The position numbers and the translations under genes are program-made. DNA of 43,744 bases, from NCBI GenBank assembly GCA_017552435.1, contig JAFZPZ010000056.1, forward strand, positions 1 through 43,744, read 5' to 3'. This document shows, in pieces, positions 1 to 8,041 of the stretch. The stretch's first letter is position 1. Each line of letters begins with the position of its first letter. The DNA is from Bacteroidaceae bacterium (GTDB lineage: Bacteria; Bacteroidota; Bacteroidia; Bacteroidales; Bacteroidaceae). Under the pieces are notes generated by a model. That model ran no database searches, was not told the origin of the DNA, and saw only the letters and a list, made by a program, of their open reading frames with translations.

Positions 1-391
1 AACGAACTCACAAAAAATTTTTGTTAGTTCGACAAGAGGGTAATCGCAGCGTCAGACGACAGATCAGCCACTATAATCTAGACATGTTTATTGCCGTGGG
101 TTATCGAGTGAAGTCGCAGGTAGCTACGCGCTTCCGTCAATGGGCCACAGCACGTCTGCGTGAGTTTATACAAAAGGGATTCGTTCTGGATGACGAACGA
201 CTGAAGGGTAACCGAAGCCGCTATTTCAGGGAGTTGCTTCAGCGTATCCGCGATATTCGCAGCAGCGAGCGCAACCTGTATCAGCCATCGCTGAGTTTGA
301 TAAATACCGTAAGCTGGAAATGATCCAGTACGAGAGCGACTACGATAGAGCTATTAGGGAACTGATAGACAAAGAAAAGGAGGGGAAGTAA
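1..391 (+). pseudogene. RhuM-family protein, 3' remnant, frameshifted and internally deleted
   Basis: Frame 3 (codons starting at position 3, 6 and so on) gives a stretch that I recognise from RhuM-family proteins (named for a Salmonella pathogenicity-island protein; biochemical role unknown), including YNLDMFIAVGYRVKS, RFRQWATARLREFI and KGFVLDDERLKGN. After RDIRSSERNLYQ (about 250-283) the frame runs into a stop at 321-323. A different frame, from about 284 to the TAA at 389-391, encodes EFDKYRKLEMIQYESDYDRA, which looks like the charged C-terminal tail of the same family. The central 100 or so residues that normally separate these blocks are absent, so an internal out-of-frame deletion is the simplest reading. 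At the left edge frame 1 reads NELTKNF before a stop, then the family match continues in frame 3, which hints at a second slip in the A6T5 run at 12-22. The gene is cut by the window edge. Confidence 0.6.
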
Positions 392-434
392 AAATTAATG
401 AAACGTCTTACTAATTGATGTGGATTAAAACTAA

Positions 435-821
435 ATGAAACAAATAGAAGTCGTAGCAGCGATTATTCGCAAAGACGATAAGATATTCGCCACACAAAGA
501 GGTTATGGTGAGTGGAAAGACTGGTGGGAGTTTCCTGGCGGAAAGATGGAGGCTGGGGAAACGCCGGAGGTGGCTTTGAAGCGCGAGATTCGCGAAGAGC
601 TTTCGACGGAAATTAGTGTGGATGAGTTCCTCTGCACGGTGGAATATGATTATCCCAAATTTCACCTGACCATGCATTGCTACCTTTGCTCGCTACTGAC
701 CGAAGCGTTACATCTGAACGAACACGAGGCTGCAAAGTGGCTCACGAAAGAAGAACTGAATAGCGTGAAGTGGTTGCCTGCGGATTTGGAGGTGGTGGAG
801 GAAATAAAGAGTGAAGAATAA
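435..821 (+). CDS. NUDIX hydrolase, MutT-like (8-oxo-dGTP diphosphatase type)
   Basis: A 128-residue protein of the usual MutT length. The Nudix box lies at about residues 36-58: G36, E42, R50-E51 and E54-E55 fit GX5EX7REUXEEXGU, with Ser57 where Gly is usual. The preceding WEFPGGKMEAGE and the N-terminal VVAAIIRKDDKIFATQRG match MutT/(d)CTP pyrophosphohydrolase proteins, which remove oxidised or non-canonical nucleoside triphosphates from the cytoplasmic pool. There is no signal peptide. It begins a four-gene same-strand run; the next gene starts 13 bases after its stop. The exact substrate cannot be told from sequence. Confidence 0.9.
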   Translation: MKQIEVVAAIIRKDDKIFATQRGYGEWKDWWEFPGGKMEAGETPEVALKREIREELSTEISVDEFLCTVEYDYPKFHLTMHCYLCSLLTEALHLNEHEAAKWLTKEELNSVKWLPADLEVVEEIKSEE

Positions 822-834
822 AAATAGAACGAAT

Positions 835-1887
835 ATGAAAAAGATTTTAACTTGTTTATTATCCATTTTAGGGTTGACAACGGCCTGCGGTCAGGCTAAT
901 TATGAAAATGCGGACGTGAGGGGATTTGCAGAGTTGATGAATGATCCCAACGTCGTAGTGCTGGATGTGCGCACGGCTGATGAGTTCGAGGACGGGCACC
1001 TTGAGGGAGCCTTGAACATCGACCAGGCGCAAAGCGACTTTATCGAGCAGGCGAAAGAGACGCTGACTACCGACAAGACTATTGCCGTGTATTGCAGAAG
1101 CGGACGACGCTCGGCAAGTGCTGTAGAGAGCCTGGCTGCGGAAGGCTATAAGGCGGTGAACCTGAAAGGTGGTATCCTCGCCTGGAAAGAAGCCCAGATG
1201 CCTGTTACGACTGACACGTACGAGGTGGATGTATTCAAGACAAAGAGCGGCAAGACGGTGAAGTTCCATGCGTTGGTTCACGCCAGCATCCGCATTGAGT
1301 ACGACGGGAAGGAGATAGAGATTGACCCTGTGACGAAGCTCGGCAACAAGACAATTGACCTCGGCGCGATGCCGAAGGCTGACTATATCTTCTTGACGCA
1401 CGAACATGGTGACCACTTCGACAAGGAGGCCATCAAACTGTTGACTGGCGAAAAGACGCAGTTAATAACTAACAAGCGTTGTGCAGAGATGCTGGGGTAT
1501 GGCGAAATAATGGTCAATGGTCAATCTTCAATGTTCAATAATATTAAGGTAGAAGCCGTTCCTGCCTACAATATTTCTGAGGGACGCACGCAGTTCCACC
1601 CGAAAGGTCGCGACAACGGCTATATCCTGACCATCGACGGGCTGCACATATACATCGCCGGCGATACGGAAGACATTCCTGAGATGCAGAACGTTAAGGA
1701 TATAGACATCGCCTTTATGCCTTGCAATCAGCCCTATACGATGACGGCGGAACAACTGGTGAAGGCCGCAAAGGCGGTCAAGCCCAAGGTGCTGTTCCCT
1801 TATCACTATGGTCAGACGGACGTAAAAGGGATTCCGTCGCAGCTAAAGGATAGCGGCATTGATGTGAGAATCAGACACTATGAATGA
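835..1887 (+). CDS. Lipoprotein with N-terminal rhodanese and C-terminal metallo-beta-lactamase-fold domains
   Basis: The 350-residue product begins MKKILTCLLSILGLTTACGQ, a lipoprotein signal with a TTAC lipobox; the ATG at 835 is chosen over the GTG at 811 because the signal sequence starts there. Residues about 28-125 are a rhodanese domain with the active-site loop CRSGRR (Cys87). Residues about 133-350 are an MBL-fold hydrolase of the UlaG-like type with metal-binding THEHGDH (His189, His191, Asp193, His194), AGDTEDIPEM and a late HYGQTD. Rhodaneses move sulfane sulfur, and the MBL domain would hydrolyse an unknown substrate outside the inner membrane. The more familiar fusion, persulfide dioxygenase-rhodanese, has the reverse order. 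The stop overlaps an ATG of the next frame (ATGA at 1884-1887). DNA at 1509-1545 is repeat-like (see findings). Confidence 0.85.
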   Translation: MKKILTCLLSILGLTTACGQANYENADVRGFAELMNDPNVVVLDVRTADEFEDGHLEGALNIDQAQSDFIEQAKETLTTDKTIAVYCRSGRRSASAVESLAAEGYKAVNLKGGILAWKEAQMPVTTDTYEVDVFKTKSGKTVKFHALVHASIRIEYDGKEIEIDPVTKLGNKTIDLGAMPKADYIFLTHEHGDHFDKEAIKLLTGEKTQLITNKRCAEMLGYGEIMVNGQSSMFNNIKVEAVPAYNISEGRTQFHPKGRDNGYILTIDGLHIYIAGDTEDIPEMQNVKDIDIAFMPCNQPYTMTAEQLVKAAKAVKPKVLFPYHYGQTDVKGIPSQLKDSGIDVRIRHYE

Positions 1888-1919
1888 TGCAGCAGAAAAG
1901 GAATAAAAGTGAAATAAAA

Positions 1920-3968
1920 ATGAAAGGATTTTGGACTGTATTGTTGGCGGCTGTGGTGTTTCTGGCTGCTGGTTGCAAGAAAAACAATGAGACTGCCATG
2001 AGTAATATCGACAAGAAATGCGTGGAGAAAACCATTAAGACGCTGAGCGACAGGTATTCCGACGTTGAGGGCATTGGGGACCGCCTGGCGCGAGGTGTGG
2101 AACAGGCGGCGGCCTTTTGGACGGAAGCGAACGGGACACCTGCTGAGTTCGAGGCGTTCTGTATGGAGAACTTTGTGGCTGACCCTGATGAGCGGGCTCG
2201 TATGGCTGCTCAATTGGAGCAGAACTTCGAGAGTTTGTGGGGCTGCTTCAACAAGATGAATCTCGATCTGAATATGCCGCTCCAGCTGGAGGGGCCAGAC
2301 CCGACGCACCTCGACGAACTGTTCGGTGCCTACAGCCCCTCGGCGCACTTCACCGACGATATGTTCCAGCAGAAAATCGCCTTCATCGTGGTGCTGAACT
2401 TCCCCTTCTACACTTTGGAAGAGAAGAACACGCTGGGCAAGGACTGGAGCCGCCAGGAGTGGGCCTACGCCCGACTGGGTGACATCTTCATCGCCCATGT
2501 GCCCGCTGATGTCCAGCAGGCGCTGTCGGCACAGATATCTGCATCCGACAACTACATCGCAAACTACAACATCCAGATGGGGCATCTGCTGAATGATAAG
2601 GGCGAGCGTCTCTTTCCCGATATGTCGCTCATCACCCACTGGGGTCTTCGCGACGAGCTGAAGACCCACTACAACGAAGGCGACACAGGCCTGGCCAAGC
2701 AGCGGATGATTTACCAGGTGATGTGCCGCATCATCGACCAGAGCATCCCGGAATGCGTCATCGACAACCCCGAATACGACTGGAAACCCTTTGCCAACAC
2801 CGTCACCAAGGACGGCAAGCAGGTGAGTGCCGACCCTGAACCCGATACCCGCTACCAATACTTCCTCGGCAACTTCCACGCCATGCAGCAACTGGACCGA
2901 TACAATCCGCGCTATCCCACAGCCATCGCCCGCGCTTTTGAAGAGGACATGGAGGTGAGTTTCGACGAAATAGAGCAACTGTTCGACGCTTTCTGCAGTT
3001 CGCCGCAGGTGGGCGAGGTGGCCAAGCTCATCGAACAGCGTCTGGGACGCAAGCTGGAGCCGTTTGACATTTGGTACGACGGCTTCAAGAGCCGCAGCAC
3101 CCTGAACGAAGACGACCTCTCGGCTCAAACCCGCCAACTCTATCCTAACCGCGAAGCTTTCGCCACAAAGGGCATGCCCTCTATTCTGAACCAGCTAGGC
3201 TTCAGCCAAGAGAAGAACAGCTTCATTTGCTCGCATGTCACCGTAGATTCCTCGCGAGGAGCCGGTCATGCCTGGCAGTCGGAGATGCGTGTGGACAACG
3301 CCCATCTGCGCACTCGCATCGGTGAGGACGGTATGGACTACAAGGGCTACAACATCGCCGTGCATGAGTTCGGGCACAATGTGGAGCAGACCATCACTCT
3401 CCACGATGTGGACCACTATATCATGCGAGGCGTGCCCAACACCGCCTTTACAGAAGCACTCGCCTTCGTGTTCCAGGTGCGTGACCTCGACTTCTTGGGT
3501 TACAAAAACGATGACGTTACCCGCGAGGCGATGCAGACCTTGGACATCTTCTGGGGCTGCTACGAGATTATGGGTGTAGCCCTTGTGGATATGTACACCT
3601 GGCGCTGGCTCTATGAGCATCCCGACGCTACAGCGGCACAGCTGAAAGAACAAATTATCAGCATTGCCCACGAAGTCTGGAACAAATACTACGCCCCACA
3701 CCTCGGCGAGAAAGATGCACCCATCCTGGCCATCTATAGTCACATGATAGATACGCCACTTTATTTGGCCAACTACCCCTACGGGCACATCATCCATTTC
3801 CAGCTGGAGCAGCAGCTCAAGTGCAAGTTGGTAGCTGCCGAGATTCAGCGCATCTATCCCGCTGGGCGTCTGACTCCTGGACACTGGATGCGTCACGCTG
3901 TGGGTAGCGAAGTTTCGCCCCAGCCGTTACTGGATGCAACTTCTGAAGCTCTGCAAACGATGAAGTAA
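1920..3968 (+). CDS. Putative zinc metallopeptidase lipoprotein (gluzincin, M2/M3-like)
   Basis: The product is 682 residues from the ATG at 1920, beginning MKGFWTVLLAAVVFLAAGCK, a clear lipoprotein signal (LAAGC). An in-frame ATG at 1884 overlaps the previous stop and would add 12 residues, so either start is possible. The zinc-site motif HEFGH is at residues 482-486, and a candidate third ligand, Glu512 in AFTEALAF, lies 26 residues later. That spacing suits gluzincins such as M3 oligopeptidases, whose following motif also contains a Gly-rich turn then Glu. The N-terminal 450 residues are mostly helical and I do not recognise a named family. It is probably anchored in the outer membrane or periplasm and acts on peptides. 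It sits 40 bases upstream of GH51. Family assignment is by motif only. Confidence 0.65.
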   Translation: MKGFWTVLLAAVVFLAAGCKKNNETAMSNIDKKCVEKTIKTLSDRYSDVEGIGDRLARGVEQAAAFWTEANGTPAEFEAFCMENFVADPDERARMAAQLEQNFESLWGCFNKMNLDLNMPLQLEGPDPTHLDELFGAYSPSAHFTDDMFQQKIAFIVVLNFPFYTLEEKNTLGKDWSRQEWAYARLGDIFIAHVPADVQQALSAQISASDNYIANYNIQMGHLLNDKGERLFPDMSLITHWGLRDELKTHYNEGDTGLAKQRMIYQVMCRIIDQSIPECVIDNPEYDWKPFANTVTKDGKQVSADPEPDTRYQYFLGNFHAMQQLDRYNPRYPTAIARAFEEDMEVSFDEIEQLFDAFCSSPQVGEVAKLIEQRLGRKLEPFDIWYDGFKSRSTLNEDDLSAQTRQLYPNREAFATKGMPSILNQLGFSQEKNSFICSHVTVDSSRGAGHAWQSEMRVDNAHLRTRIGEDGMDYKGYNIAVHEFGHNVEQTITLHDVDHYIMRGVPNTAFTEALAFVFQVRDLDFLGYKNDDVTREAMQTLDIFWGCYEIMGVALVDMYTWRWLYEHPDATAAQLKEQIISIAHEVWNKYYAPHLGEKDAPILAIYSHMIDTPLYLANYPYGHIIHFQLEQQLKCKLVAAEIQRIYPAGRLTPGHWMRHAVGSEVSPQPLLDATSEALQTMK

Positions 3969-4008
3969 TCAACAATACCGAAGAATTTACAATATTAAGA
4001 CAACCGAT

Positions 4009-6027
4009 ATGAAACTCAGAAACATCCTTCTTTGCGCAGTCCTTGCGCTTGTTACCCTGTCCGTCTGGGCACAGGAAAACGTCATTACCGTAAATGCCAA
4101 AAAGGTGGGAGCACCTATTCAGCCTACAATGTACGGCATCTTCTTCGAGGATATCAACTATGCTGCCGACGGCGGGCTCTATGCCGAACTGGTGAAGAAC
4201 CGCAGCTTCGAGTTTCCCAATCCTTTCACGGGTTGGGACATCTCAGGCCAGGTGTCGCTGAGGAACGACGGCCCCTTTGAACGTAATCCCCACTATGTGC
4301 GTCTGGCTCCATCGGGCCACCGCGACAAACACACCATGATCGAGAATCACGGTTTTTTCGGTATGGGCGTGAAAGGCGGAGAGGAGTATCGCTTCTCTGT
4401 CTGGGCACGTGTGCCGGACGGCGGTAATGCCAAGATATGGATTGACCTGGTGGATAACGCCACGATGGACGAAGACCAGAAGCTGGGCAACGTGGGTCTG
4501 GATATCAGCGGCAAGGAGTGGAAGAAATACACGGCCATCCTCAAACCGAAACGTACCTTTGCCAAGGCTCACCTTCGTGTGTGGGGCGACGGCAAGGTAA
4601 CAACCGATCTGGAGCACGTCAGCCTCTTCCCCGTGAAGACCTACAAGGGCCACGAGAACGGCATGCGCATGGATGTGGCTCAGACGCTGGAAGACCTGCA
4701 CCCGGGTGTATTTCGCTTCCCTGGCGGCTGCATCGTGGAGGGAACAGATCTGGCAACACGCTACCAATGGAAGAATACCGTAGGACCTGTGGAAAACAGA
4801 CCGCTGAACGAGAACCGCTGGCACTACACCTTCACAAATCGCTACTTCCCCGACTACTTCCAGAGCTACGGTCTGGGCTTCTTCGAGTACTTCCAACTCG
4901 CAGAAGAGATTGGTGCCGAGCCCCTGCCGGTGCTGAACGTAGGAATGGCCTGTCAGTTCCAGAACGGTGACGATGCTCATGCCCCAGCCACTAAAGAGGG
5001 GCTGCAGCAGTTCATCGACGACTGCATCGACCTTATTGACTTCGCCAATGGAGATCCGGCCACCAACCAGTGGGCCAAACTCCGTGCCGACATGGGGCAT
5101 CCTGCACCCTTCAACCTGAAGTTCCTGGCTATCGGAAACGAGCAATGGGAAGAGCCCTTCTTCGACCGTCTGGCCATCATCGCTCCCGAGGTCCGCAAGG
5201 TACACCCCGAAATCAAACTTATCGGTACCAGCGGTCCCAATGCCGAGGACGACCACTTCCACAATGGCTGGAAGGCAATGCGCGAACTGAAGGCCGACCT
5301 CGTGGACGAGCACTTCTACCGCGATATTCAGTGGTACAAGGATTGGATGAATCGTTACAGCGACCGCGAGTTCTATACTAAAGACGGTCCGCGTGTCTTT
5401 GCCGGCGAATGGGCTTGCCACGATCGGGGCAAGAAATACAACCATGCAGGCGCCAGCATCTATGAAGCTGCCTTTATGACCAACATCGAGCGCAATGCCG
5501 ACCTGGTTCACATGGCCACCTACGCACCGCTCTTTGCCCACATGGAAGGCTGGCAGTGGCGTCCCGACCTCATCTGGTACGATAACCTCAGCACCGCCCG
5601 CACCGCTTCGTACTACGTGCAGCAACTCTATATGCTCAACCGCGGCACGAACGTCCTGCCCACTACCATCAGCCTGAACGGCGGCACACCCGTTGCCAAC
5701 CCTGTGGAGAAGGGACAGGATGGTGTCTTTGCCAGTGCCGTGATGGATAAGGACAAGAACGAAATCATCGTGAAAGTCATCAACACCCAAGAGAAGGCTA
5801 GCACATCGAGCATCAACATCACGGGGCTGAAGCTCAAGACTCCTCCCACAACTGCCGAGGTCATCAGTCTGGATTGCAGCAATTATGATGCAGAGAACGT
5901 GCCGGGCAAACCAGAAGTCGTGCGTCCCTATAGTGGCTCCACAACCATCACCGCTGAAAAAGATATACTCACACTCTCTCCTACCATTCCAGCGAAGACC
6001 TTCCAGATATTCAGGGTGAGATTATAA
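4009..6027 (+). CDS. GH51 alpha-L-arabinofuranosidase, secreted
   Basis: A 672-residue protein with a signal peptide ending about SVWAQ. N-terminal PTMYGIFFEDINYAADGGLY is the diagnostic GH51 opening, followed by a carbohydrate-binding-like beta-sandwich (about 75-210) and the (beta/alpha)8 domain with FRFPGGCIVEG. The acid/base glutamate is Glu378 in AIGNEQWEE and the nucleophile is Glu467 in FAGEWACH. A beta-sandwich domain closes the protein. GH51 enzymes remove arabinofuranosyl side chains from arabinan or arabinoxylan by a retaining mechanism. It is the last gene of the plus-strand run and converges on the OPT transporter gene with only 11 bases between the two stops. Confidence 0.95.
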   Translation: MKLRNILLCAVLALVTLSVWAQENVITVNAKKVGAPIQPTMYGIFFEDINYAADGGLYAELVKNRSFEFPNPFTGWDISGQVSLRNDGPFERNPHYVRLAPSGHRDKHTMIENHGFFGMGVKGGEEYRFSVWARVPDGGNAKIWIDLVDNATMDEDQKLGNVGLDISGKEWKKYTAILKPKRTFAKAHLRVWGDGKVTTDLEHVSLFPVKTYKGHENGMRMDVAQTLEDLHPGVFRFPGGCIVEGTDLATRYQWKNTVGPVENRPLNENRWHYTFTNRYFPDYFQSYGLGFFEYFQLAEEIGAEPLPVLNVGMACQFQNGDDAHAPATKEGLQQFIDDCIDLIDFANGDPATNQWAKLRADMGHPAPFNLKFLAIGNEQWEEPFFDRLAIIAPEVRKVHPEIKLIGTSGPNAEDDHFHNGWKAMRELKADLVDEHFYRDIQWYKDWMNRYSDREFYTKDGPRVFAGEWACHDRGKKYNHAGASIYEAAFMTNIERNADLVHMATYAPLFAHMEGWQWRPDLIWYDNLSTARTASYYVQQLYMLNRGTNVLPTTISLNGGTPVANPVEKGQDGVFASAVMDKDKNEIIVKVINTQEKASTSSINITGLKLKTPPTTAEVISLDCSNYDAENVPGKPEVVRPYSGSTTITAEKDILTLSPTIPAKTFQIFRVRL

Positions 6028-6038
6028 GCGCATGAAGT

Positions 6039-8012
6039 TTATGCCCTTGCTCGCATGGACGCGCGTATCATATAGATGATGATGATGCAGTACATGCCGA
6101 GGCTCATCAATTCGCTCAGGGGATTGTTCCACCAGGCTTCGTAGTCGAAGCTGACGTTCTGCCACTTCAGAGCAGCACTGAGTACACCCATCAAGGCACC
6201 GCCTGCGATAAAACCGCTGGCCAACAATGTGCCGCGTTCGCCACGTGCGTTGTTTGTAGCTGCATCTTTGCTGCGAGTGGTGACGAACCAGTTGATGGCT
6301 CCGCCTACCAACAGGGGCAGGTTGAGTTCCAAAGGAATGAACATACCGAGGGCGAATGCCAAAGCAGACACGCCGAAAGCATTCAGGAGAAGCGCAATCA
6401 CAGCACCGATGCCATATAGCAACCAGGGTGCGCCGTTACCACTCATCAAGGGTTCGATAACGGCAGCCATTGCGTTGGCCTGGGGTGCTGCAAGCGTACC
6501 GTCAGTAAAGCCGTACGTCTTGTTCAGAATCATGATGACACCAGCAACGGTAGCTGCGCTGACCAGTGTGCCGAGGAACTTCCAAGTTTCCTGCTTGCGA
6601 GGCGTGGAGCCAAGCCAATAGCCTATCTTCAGGTCGGTAACGAAGCCGCCTGCCATACTCAATGCCGTACAGACGACGCCGCCCATGATGAGGGCTGCCA
6701 CCATGCCGCTGGTACCGCTCAATCCCACAGCAACCATCACTACAGAAGCCAGAATGAGCGTCATCAGGGTCATGCCACTCACGGGATTCGTACCGACGAT
6801 AGCGATAGCATTAGCGGCGACGGTAGTGAAGAGGAAGGTGATAATGCTGACCACGAGGATGGCAACGATGCTGAAAACGATGTTGCCGCCCATCACGTCG
6901 AAGTGGAAGAAGAGGAACGTGAGCACAAGTGCCAGGATGATGCCGAAGGTAATGAACTTCATGGGCAAATCCTTCTGAGTGCGTTTCTCCTCGATTTGTG
7001 CCTCATCTTTCTTGCCTCCCAGCTCGCGACCTGCCAACGAAACAGCTCCTGCGATAATCTTACGACTCTTCACGATACCGATAATGCCCGCCATTGCGAT
7101 ACCGCCAATACCGATGCTCTTGGCATATTTGAAGATGACCTCGGGACTTGCAGCGGCAGCCGTAAGGCCTTCCGCCACTTCGAGTGTCGGGAAGAGCAAG
7201 GCAATCGCCGGGACGATAACCCACCAAACGAGGGCCGAACCGCAGCAAATGATGAAGGCGTATTTCAGACCGACGATGTAACCCATACCCAAGACAGCAG
7301 CTCCCGTGTTGCACTTCAGGACGAGTTTAGCTTTCTCGGCAACGGTGTCGCCCCAAAGCAGAGCACGGCTTGTGAAATTCTCGTGCCAGAGTCCGAAGGT
7401 GGCAACCGCGAAGTCATAAAGTCCGCCCAGCAAACCGGCTATCATGAGAGGCTTGGCTTGTGCACCGCCCTTTTCGCCACTCACCAGCACCTGTGTGCCT
7501 GCTGTGGCTTCGGGGAAGGGATATTTGCCGTGCATCTCCTTCACGAAATATTTGCGGAAGGGGATGAGGAACAGGATGCCCAAGATGCCGCCCAAGAGAC
7601 TTGCCAAAAAGACCTCAAGGAAGTTGACCGTCATTTCGGGATACTTCGCCTGCAAGATGTAGAGCGCAGGTAGGGTGAAGATAGCTCCGGCAACAATCAC
7701 GCCGCTACAGGCTCCGATGCTCTGGATGATGACGTTCTCGCCTAATGCGTTCTTGCGCCTTGTGGCGCTGCTCACGCCGACAGCGATGATGGTGATGGGA
7801 ATGGCGGCCTCGAAGACCTGACCTACCTTCAGTCCCAGATAGGCTGCGGCTGCGCTGAAGATGACAGCCATCAGGATGCCCCAGCAAACCGACCACAGGT
7901 TGACTTCTCTCGGATTGCCCTCAGCAGGCATCATGGGTTCGTACTCTTCGCCCTCTCGTAGTTCGCGGAACGCATTTTCGGGCAACGTGTCTCTGTATTC
8001 TTTCTCGTTCAT
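6039..8012 (-). CDS. OPT-family oligopeptide transporter
   Basis: A 657-residue polytopic inner-membrane protein with roughly 14-16 hydrophobic helices. The early segment NLWSVCWGILMAVIFSAAAA, followed by YLGLKVGQVFEAAIPITIIA, is characteristic of bacterial OPT transporters. These carriers move small peptides, and in some branches metal-peptide complexes, with protons. Its gene is last in a minus-strand series (symporter, GH43, GH20, OPT) and lies 29 bases after GH20, suggesting co-transcription. Substrate cannot be inferred. No lesions are seen. Confidence 0.93.
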   Translation of the reverse strand: MNEKEYRDTLPENAFRELREGEEYEPMMPAEGNPREVNLWSVCWGILMAVIFSAAAAYLGLKVGQVFEAAIPITIIAVGVSSATRRKNALGENVIIQSIGACSGVIVAGAIFTLPALYILQAKYPEMTVNFLEVFLASLLGGILGILFLIPFRKYFVKEMHGKYPFPEATAGTQVLVSGEKGGAQAKPLMIAGLLGGLYDFAVATFGLWHENFTSRALLWGDTVAEKAKLVLKCNTGAAVLGMGYIVGLKYAFIICCGSALVWWVIVPAIALLFPTLEVAEGLTAAAASPEVIFKYAKSIGIGGIAMAGIIGIVKSRKIIAGAVSLAGRELGGKKDEAQIEEKRTQKDLPMKFITFGIILALVLTFLFFHFDVMGGNIVFSIVAILVVSIITFLFTTVAANAIAIVGTNPVSGMTLMTLILASVVMVAVGLSGTSGMVAALIMGGVVCTALSMAGGFVTDLKIGYWLGSTPRKQETWKFLGTLVSAATVAGVIMILNKTYGFTDGTLAAPQANAMAAVIEPLMSGNGAPWLLYGIGAVIALLLNAFGVSALAFALGMFIPLELNLPLLVGGAINWFVTTRSKDAATNNARGERGTLLASGFIAGGALMGVLSAALKWQNVSFDYEAWWNNPLSELMSLGMYCIIIIYMIRASMRARA

Positions 8013-8041
8013 AACGGTTATAGATAAGTTTCTTTTTGTTT

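Noticed and set aside
868-1416. 182-residue open frame on the minus strand
   Set aside because: Entirely opposite the rhodanese/MBL gene, whose domains and motifs are clear; no recognisable domain of its own.
1878-3137. 419-residue open frame on the minus strand
   Set aside because: Antisense to the metallopeptidase gene; composition (Val/Leu/His/Arg rich) is typical of a shadow frame.
4243-5790. 515-residue open frame on the minus strand
   Set aside because: Lies opposite GH51, which has both catalytic glutamates; no motif and shadow-like composition.
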